Shown here piece after piece: positions 50,665 to 54,751 of a stretch of DNA of 54,751 bases. Position numbers and translations under genes: made by a program. Source of the DNA: JAHBXC01 sp964350875 (GTDB lineage Bacteria; Planctomycetota; Phycisphaerae; Phycisphaerales; UBA1924). The notes below the pieces were generated by a model. The model saw only the letters and a list, made by a program, of their open reading frames with translations. It searched no databases and was not told the DNA's origin. How positions within the stretch are numbered: position 1 is the stretch's first letter; each line of letters opens with the position of its first letter. Location of the stretch: the NCBI GenBank assembly GCA_964350875.1, contig CAYGLT010000006.1, positions 1-54,751 of the forward strand, read 5' to 3'.

Positions 50665-51255
50665 ATGTCCGCACGCACTCTGCTGGCTGCTTCGGTGGTC
50701 GCCGCCTTCGCGTCGTCCGCGCTCGCGTTCGATGCCTACACAGACTTTGCCGCATGGGAGGCCGTCGCCGGCCCGTCCACGCTGGACGATCTCACCTCGT
50801 ACGGGACGGTGGCGCTCGGACTGGGCGACAACACCTTCTTCGACGGGTACACCGTGACGCTCACCGGCTCTGCGGGGGCGGCTGCGAGCATCAACGCCGC
50901 GTCGAATCTCGTGTTCACGCTCGGCGCCGAACTCGAGTCCATCACCTTCACCTTCGACGAGCAGGTCAACGGTTTCGGCGCGACCTGGCTCAACTCGTTC
51001 GTTTCGAACGGCCTGACCGTGACGATCAACGGCGAGTCGTTCAATATCGAAGACTCGATCTTCGAGGCCAACTTTGATTTCGTCGGGTTCGCGAACGGCG
51101 GGCCGTTCTCGAACGCGACCGTGACGGTGACCAACCCCGGTCAGGGGACCGAGTTCGCCGCCATCAGCGAGGTGTACTACAGCGTGGTGCCCGCCCCGGC
51201 AAGCGCGGCGGGTCTGGGCATCGCCGGCCTCGTGGCGCTGCGCCGTCGGCGCTGA
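50665..51255 (+). CDS. Secreted PEP-CTERM-like protein
   Basis: A 196-residue protein with signal peptide (MSARTLLAASVVAAFASSALA-F). The mature part is beta-rich (GYTVTLTGSAGAAASINAAS, ITFTFDEQVNGFGATWL), a lectin or adhesin-like shape. The C-terminal sorting signal is VVPAPASAAGLGIAGLVALRRRR. Same class as the protein at 13405, so an exosortase should exist elsewhere in the genome. AGAAAGGA precedes the ATG; strong terminator follows. Confidence 0.87.
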   Translation: MSARTLLAASVVAAFASSALAFDAYTDFAAWEAVAGPSTLDDLTSYGTVALGLGDNTFFDGYTVTLTGSAGAAASINAASNLVFTLGAELESITFTFDEQVNGFGATWLNSFVSNGLTVTINGESFNIEDSIFEANFDFVGFANGGPFSNATVTVTNPGQGTEFAAISEVYYSVVPAPASAAGLGIAGLVALRRRR

Positions 51256-51282
51256 TTCGTTCGCGATCGAGACACTGAACAC

Positions 51283-51309
51283 AACCCCGCGCCGCCGCGG
51301 GGTTTTTTG
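51283..51309 (+). terminator. Intrinsic terminator
   Basis: 8-bp stem AACCCCGC/GCGGGGTT, 6-nt loop GCCGCC, T-tract TTTTTTG. A clear rho-independent terminator for the PEP-CTERM-like gene. Confidence 0.9.
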
Positions 51310-51312
51310 TTC

Positions 51313-51852
51313 TCACCCGTGGTTGAGTTCGCTCTTCGAAAGCCGCTCTTCGCGGCCGATGTCGGGTTGCGCTCCCGTCACGACGCCGCGTGCGATTTCG
51401 AAGAGGATGCGGGGTCGCGAGTGCTTGCTTTTCATGTAGGTGACCGAGTGTGCGTCCACGACGATGAGCGCAAGGCGCGGGTCATCGGGGCCGCCGTCGC
51501 GGTCGCCGCCCTCGTCTTCGAACCACGCCTTCCAGTCGGGCTTGTGGAGTTCGCGGATCTTCGCGCGGTCCTGCGTGATGCGCGCCGTCCCCGACACGGA
51601 GACCCATTCCATCGTTTTCGGATTGAGGTAGCCGACGCTCACCTCGGGATTGGCGTCGATTTCGTCGACTTTGTGGGTCTCGATGTTGGTGACGAACCAG
51701 AGGTCGCCGAGCGGGCCTTGCCGCTGGGTCGCCATGGGCCGCGTGACGAGCATCCCGTCCGGCCGCACGGTGGTGAGCAGGGCGATCTCCATCTCCTCGA
51801 TGAGTTCATGGAGTTCGTCGAGTTTCTTGGTGGTGGGCGTGGAAGTGTGCAT
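51313..51852 (-). CDS. Pyridoxamine 5'-phosphate oxidase-like general-stress-type protein
   Basis: A 179-residue split-barrel flavin-binding protein of the GS26/PNPOx-like family: LIEEMEIALLTTVRPDGMLVTRPMATQ, LWFVTNIETHKVDEIDANPEVSVGYLNPKTMEWVSVSGTARIT. Such proteins bind FMN or F420 and are stress-related; activity unknown. ATG 51852 lies 7 nt after AAGGAG. It is convergent with the PEP-CTERM-like gene and shares its terminator region. Confidence 0.87.
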   Translation of the reverse strand: MHTSTPTTKKLDELHELIEEMEIALLTTVRPDGMLVTRPMATQRQGPLGDLWFVTNIETHKVDEIDANPEVSVGYLNPKTMEWVSVSGTARITQDRAKIRELHKPDWKAWFEDEGGDRDGGPDDPRLALIVVDAHSVTYMKSKHSRPRILFEIARGVVTGAQPDIGREERLSKSELNHG

Positions 51853-51934
51853 CTCTAGTCTCCTTGCGTTGAGCATGGATATGGCAGAGATGCAGTGTGG
51901 ACGCTGCGGATTGTCGGGTGGTGAGGGGCTGCTG

Positions 51935-51966
51935 AAAAACAAATAACCCCCGCGTGCGGCACGGGG
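51935..51966 (-). terminator. Terminator of tmRNA
   Basis: On the minus strand a hairpin CCCCGTG-CCG-CACGCGGGG (one bulge) followed by GTTATTTGTTTTTC, just after the tmRNA 3' end. Confidence 0.7.
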
Positions 51967-51977
51967 TGTGGTGGAAA

Positions 51978-52331
51978 TGGAGCCGGGGGGAATCGAACCC
52001 CCGTCCCGATGCAGTCTGCGCATCGCCTCTACGCGTGTAGTCGTCGATTTGATCTCGGCCTTGCGTCCGCCGACGACGGCGTCCCAGCGTGGCCATGAAC
52101 CCGGTGGTTTCTCGCGCTTTCATCCCCGGGGTCGCCGGATGTGCGCCAGCCCGCTGTCGTCGATCCCCGCCCTAGCGGGCGTGTGGCGGGGATCGCGCTG
52201 CTGAAATCTCAGGCAGCGAGAGCGTACTGCGTGTTGGCAGTTGAAATTGTGCACGCTTGTTGACGCGGCGATGCGTGCGCCGCGACGCGCCACGATGCGA
52301 AGTACATGCCCGGTCGAAACCTGTCGGCCCC
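51978..52331 (-). ncRNA. ssrA: Transfer-messenger RNA (tmRNA)
   Basis: About 354 nt. The 5' end reads GGGGCCGACAGGTTTCGACC and pairs with the 3' end CGGCTCC (7 bp, one G-U), as in the tRNA-like acceptor stem; the T-arm GGGGGTTCGATTCCCCC lies just before it. The 3' CCA is not encoded (A followed by TTT). The tag frame ends at TGA (52211-52209) and reads ...ANTQYALAA, the standard degradation signal end. The resume codon is uncertain; GCG (52256-52254) would give a 15-residue tag. It frees stalled ribosomes together with SmpB. Confidence 0.95.
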
Positions 52332-52409
52332 AAAGTGTCAAAGAGTCGCGCGGGGTCGCCGCGCGTCAGAGAATGATACGCACGGGATCGGTCGATGTTC
52401 GGAACCGCT

Positions 52410-53033
52410 TCAGCCCGCGCCCAGCGAGCGGCCCAGGTTCGCCGCGGCGTGCTCGGCCGACGCGACCAGCGCATCGGTGGCGGCGGGATCGACATCGAGC
52501 GAGTGGGCGATGACCTCACCCGCGGGCGCGGCGCCCATGAGCGAGAGTGTTGCCGCAAGGTGCACAAAGCAACCCGTGTTCAGGTCGTCGGGCGGGCCTC
52601 CGATGGCGCCGAGGAGCACGGACTTGCACGAGAGCAGGCCGCGCGGCCCCTGGGCGGAGAAGCGGAAGGTGCGGCCGGGCTGGGCGACGCAATCGATCCA
52701 TTGCTTCAGCCGCCACGGCGGACCGAAGTTCCAGACGGGCGTGGCGATGACGAGCAGATCGCATCGCAAGAACGGGTCGAGGAGCAGATCGAGCCCGGCG
52801 AGATCGTGTTGTTCGGCATCGGTGAGCGGACGGTGGTGGGAGGCGTGCAGGGCCGCGGCTCCGCGGGCGGCGAGGTCGAGCGAATGGCCCTGCGCGAAGA
52901 CATCCAACTCGGCGAGGGAGAAGGAGGCGCCCGATTCGCGGAGGCCGCTCAGGAACGCGTCGGCGAGGCGTCGGGATCGCGAGACGCCCGGGGTGGCGGC
53001 GGCGGGGCTCGCGATGACGAGGTGGACGAGCAG
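52410..53033 (-). CDS. FMN-dependent NADH-azoreductase-type flavoprotein, probable CTG start
   Basis: A 207-residue flavodoxin-fold protein if started at CTG 53033. The C-terminal 165 residues have the azoreductase pattern PVWNFGPPWRLKQWIDCVAQPGRTFRFS, the FMN-binding and dimer segments. Reading upstream in frame gives LLVHLVIASPAAATPGVSRSRRLADAFLSGLRESG, the expected first strand and phosphate loop, but no ATG, GTG or TTG before it. CTG 53033 follows GAGG with 8-nt spacing. Starting at TTG 52907 would cut off the FMN loop. It reduces azo compounds or quinones with NADH. Divergent from ispD. Confidence 0.78.
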   Translation of the reverse strand: MLVHLVIASPAAATPGVSRSRRLADAFLSGLRESGASFSLAELDVFAQGHSLDLAARGAAALHASHHRPLTDAEQHDLAGLDLLLDPFLRCDLLVIATPVWNFGPPWRLKQWIDCVAQPGRTFRFSAQGPRGLLSCKSVLLGAIGGPPDDLNTGCFVHLAATLSLMGAAPAGEVIAHSLDVDPAATDALVASAEHAAANLGRSLGAG

Positions 53034-53073
53034 GGGAGGGGCCTCGGTGCGGGTCAGGGGGATCGAAGAACGA

Positions 53074-53079
53074 TACGAT
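53074..53079 (+). promoter_or_regulatory. -10-like box TACGAT 7 nt before ispD
   Basis: TACGAT, then CGCGGCG, then ATG 53087; no Shine-Dalgarno sequence. Fits a leaderless transcript. Confidence 0.45.
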
Positions 53080-53086
53080 CGCGGCG

Positions 53087-53899
53087 ATGGACGATCAGTT
53101 TCGACTCGGAGTGATCATTGCCGCCGCCGGCGCCTCACGCAGGTTCGGCGGTCGGAGCAAACTGGATGAGGACCTCGGCGGGCGGCCGGTGCTCCAGCGG
53201 ACGGTCGAGATGTGGATGAACCGCGACGAGGCCGCGCAGGTCGTGGTCGCGGGGCCCATCGAGCCGGATGGCGCCTGGGAGGAGTTCTCGCTCCGCCACG
53301 CCGACCGGCTGGGTCTGCTCGGCGCGCAGTTGTGCAAGGGGGGGAAGACCCACCGTTACGAGAGCGTGCGGAACGCGCTCGAGGTGATGGGCGACGACAT
53401 CACGCACATCGCGGTGCACGACGGCGCGCGGCCGTGCGCGAGCGGCGCGCTGCTCGACCGGGTGTTGCTGGCGGCAAGGAAGTTCCCGGCGGTGATCCCC
53501 GCGGTCGATCTTCCCGACACGATCAAGCGGGTCGCGTCGGACGAGGTGAAGGACGAGCAGGTCGACCCGCTGGCGGACATCCTGGGGATTGGCGGCCCGG
53601 AGGGGGCGGGCGGGAAGAACAGGTATCGCGCGGTGGAGGAGACGCTGAGCCGCGAGCGCGTGGTGGCGGTGCAGACGCCTCAGGTGTTCGAGGCGGGACT
53701 GCTTAGGCGCGCATACGCGCAGAAGAACCTCGAGAGCACCGATGATGCGCAGTTGGTCGAGCGGCTGGGCGAGCGTGTAGTTGTGGTTGAGGGCGAGGTG
53801 ACGAACATCAAGATCACGCGGCCGAGCGACATGAAGATCGCGATGGCGGTGCTCGGCCTGAAGCCCGCGGCGGAGCGGGAGGCGCATAAGAGGTTCTGA
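53087..53899 (+). CDS. ispD: 2-C-methyl-D-erythritol 4-phosphate cytidylyltransferase
   Basis: A 270-residue IspD. NTP motif IIAAAGASRRFGGRSKLDEDLGGRPVLQRTVE; HDGARP; AVQTPQVFEAGLLRRAY; and EVTNIKITRPSDM, all typical. It makes CDP-ME from MEP and CTP in the non-mevalonate isoprenoid pathway. A 20-residue insert (about 160-185, with GIGGPEGAGGKN) is longer than in E. coli. The ATG has no ribosome-binding site. Confidence 0.95.
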   Translation: MDDQFRLGVIIAAAGASRRFGGRSKLDEDLGGRPVLQRTVEMWMNRDEAAQVVVAGPIEPDGAWEEFSLRHADRLGLLGAQLCKGGKTHRYESVRNALEVMGDDITHIAVHDGARPCASGALLDRVLLAARKFPAVIPAVDLPDTIKRVASDEVKDEQVDPLADILGIGGPEGAGGKNRYRAVEETLSRERVVAVQTPQVFEAGLLRRAYAQKNLESTDDAQLVERLGERVVVVEGEVTNIKITRPSDMKIAMAVLGLKPAAEREAHKRF

Positions 53900-53982
53900 T
53901 CCCCCGGGGGGGCAATAGGCAGTCGGCAATTGGCGATGGGGCGGAGAAACCCGGGGACGGGCTTTCCGAAGAAGGTCACACG

Positions 53983-54429
53983 ATGGACGACGGAATGCAC
54001 AACGCGACGGGGATGAAGATCGGACCTGAAGAGGAGATCTGGACGGGGCGGCCCAGCCAGTGGGTGAATGTCATCCCGTTCGCGCTGTGCGTGCTGATCA
54101 TCCCGATCCCGTACGCGATCTACCGCTGGCTGGCCGTGCGCTGCACGACCTACACGCTGACGACCCAGCGCCTGCGCTACACGCACGGCATCCTGAACCG
54201 TCACCACGACGATCTGGAGTTGTACCGCGTGAAGGATGTGACCGTGCGCGAGCCGCTCCTCCAGCGTTTGGTTGGGCTGGGCTCGGTGCGGATCGTCACG
54301 AGCGACGCGACGACGCCCGAGATGACGCTCCCGGCGATCGGCGAGCCGCTGACGGTGCTCGAAGCGGTGCGCGAGCAGGTGGAGACGCTCCGCCGGGCGC
54401 GCGGCGTGCGCGAGTTTGATGTGGTGTGA
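53983..54429 (+). CDS. bPH2-domain membrane protein (YdbS-like)
   Basis: A 148-residue protein. Residues about 15-45 form the first part with one long hydrophobic helix pair (VIPFALCVLIIPIPYAIYRWLAV); residues 50-135 form a bacterial PH-like domain (bPH2/DUF304): TTYTLTTQRLRYTHGILNRHHDDLELYRVKDVTVREPLLQRLVGLGSVRI. Such proteins sit in the membrane; role unknown. AAGG precedes ATG 53983. 83 bp after ispD. Confidence 0.85.
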   Translation: MDDGMHNATGMKIGPEEEIWTGRPSQWVNVIPFALCVLIIPIPYAIYRWLAVRCTTYTLTTQRLRYTHGILNRHHDDLELYRVKDVTVREPLLQRLVGLGSVRIVTSDATTPEMTLPAIGEPLTVLEAVREQVETLRRARGVREFDVV

Positions 54430-54703
54430 GTGTGTCACGGGTTGAATGCAGTTCAACCCGTGCTCTGCGCCCAGCGCACTGGTTGAGCGATGCTCAACCA
54501 GTGGCACACAGATATCCGCTGCCATTACTCCGCCTGGGAAGAAGACCCTCCGCCTAAGCCCCTCCCACGAGTGGGAGGGAGCAAGAAAAAACCCCGCATG
54601 GGCGGGGTTGGCAAGTCGTGTTTAGCCCCTCACCCGACTCGCTGCGCTCGTCGACCTCTCCCCGGAGGGGAGAGGTGGAAGCGGGAGAGGGTGGAAAGGT
54701 CGA
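54430..54703. repeat. Hairpin-rich intergenic region
   Basis: Five near-perfect hairpins: 54436-54462 (11-bp stem CACGGGTTGAA/TTCAACCCGTG), 54477-54503 (12-bp stem CACTGGTTGAGC/GCTCAACCAGTG, loop GAT), 54561-54578 (CCTCCCAC/GTGGGAGG), 54590-54609 (8-bp stem ACCCCGC core; terminator) and 54654-54676 (10-bp stem ACCTCTCCCC/GGGGAGAGGT). The first two share a GGTTGA...TCAACC core and are 14 bp apart, as in REP-type pairs. No gene. Confidence 0.75.
54585..54609 (-). terminator. Intrinsic terminator on the minus strand
   Basis: On the minus strand AACCCCGC, loop CCAT, GCGGGGTT then TTTTTCTTG. It faces the gene that enters from the right edge. Confidence 0.8.
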
Positions 54704-54751
54704 TCAATCCTCCGGCGCGTTGGTGGAGACGATCTCCTTGAACGCGGCGCG
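54704..54751 (-). CDS. 3' end of a gene from the right edge
   Basis: On the minus strand the frame ending in TGA (54704-54706) reads RAAFKEIVSTNAPED with GC-rich third positions. A terminator follows at 54585-54609. Only 15 residues are visible, so no family is named. Confidence 0.5.
   Translation of the reverse strand, partial: RAAFKEIVSTNAPED

Noticed and set aside
51978..52040. A tRNA-like T-arm and acceptor sequence, at first taken as a tRNA gene
   Set aside because: The matching 5' half is about 290 nt away with GGTTTCGAC and a YALAA tag, so it is tmRNA.
1..54751. CRISPR arrays, phage or insertion elements
   Set aside because: No regularly spaced repeats, transposase or integrase genes were seen in any frame.

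Overview
The window reads as chromosomal DNA of a high-GC planctomycete, most likely of the class Phycisphaerae. The signs are two ECF sigma factor / Ser-Thr kinase pairs, secreted proteins ending in a short hydrophobic segment plus an RRRR tail (PEP-CTERM-like), three secreted proteins sharing a calcium-loop dockerin-like tail, an H-X9-DG prepilin-like protein, a CxxCHYDLRG...CPECG zinc-ribbon membrane protein, and a tmRNA with the usual YALAA tag end. No phage, IS element, CRISPR array, rRNA or tRNA was seen. A 100-base run of N (43009-43108) marks an assembly gap inside an SDR gene.

Layout. 1-9.6 kb: two sigma/kinase modules around a small HTH regulator and a secreted endonuclease/exonuclease/phosphatase-fold protein. 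9.7-11.5 kb: a DUF1801 protein, a group III truncated haemoglobin and an HMA/MauE-like membrane protein. 11.7-17.3 kb: rpmE, prfA, a PEP-CTERM-like protein, a dockerin-tailed protein, an aroD-aroE fusion and a lipoprotein. 17.4-20.1 kb: a dehydratase-ACP-dehydratase operon divergent from purM. 20.2-27.8 kb: secreted TPR and helical proteins, then an oppA-oppB pair without the rest of the transporter. 27.9-32.8 kb: lipoprotein, slyX, PagL-like outer-membrane enzyme, galE, DUF368 lipid-carrier transporter, zinc-ribbon protein, HDOD protein. 33.0-39.3 kb: a four-gene, start/stop-overlapping operon with a very large MAF-type (DUF115) glycosyltransferase fusion followed by neuA, neuB and neuC. 39.4-43.1 kb: an NTF2-like protein, a DUF2892-GNAT-HAD operon, a Tat lipoprotein amidase and the interrupted SDR. 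43.5-47.8 kb: the prepilin-like protein and a phosphate-binding-like protein with about eight EF-hand-type loops. 47.8-54.8 kb: fatty acid desaturase, secreted proteins, a PNPOx-like protein, tmRNA, an azoreductase that seems to start at CTG, ispD, a bPH2 protein and a hairpin-rich end.

How it fits together. Most of the window is housekeeping metabolism and translation mixed with cell-surface and secretory functions. The best candidate for a distinctive system is the MAF-NeuABC operon: it should make and activate a nonulosonic (sialic-acid-like) sugar and transfer it to protein, with a transferase carrying extra nucleotidyltransferase-like and cysteine-less radical-SAM-like modules. A second genome-level signal is that at least eight genes have a TANNNT hexamer 6-9 nt before the start codon and no Shine-Dalgarno sequence, which points to leaderless transcripts.
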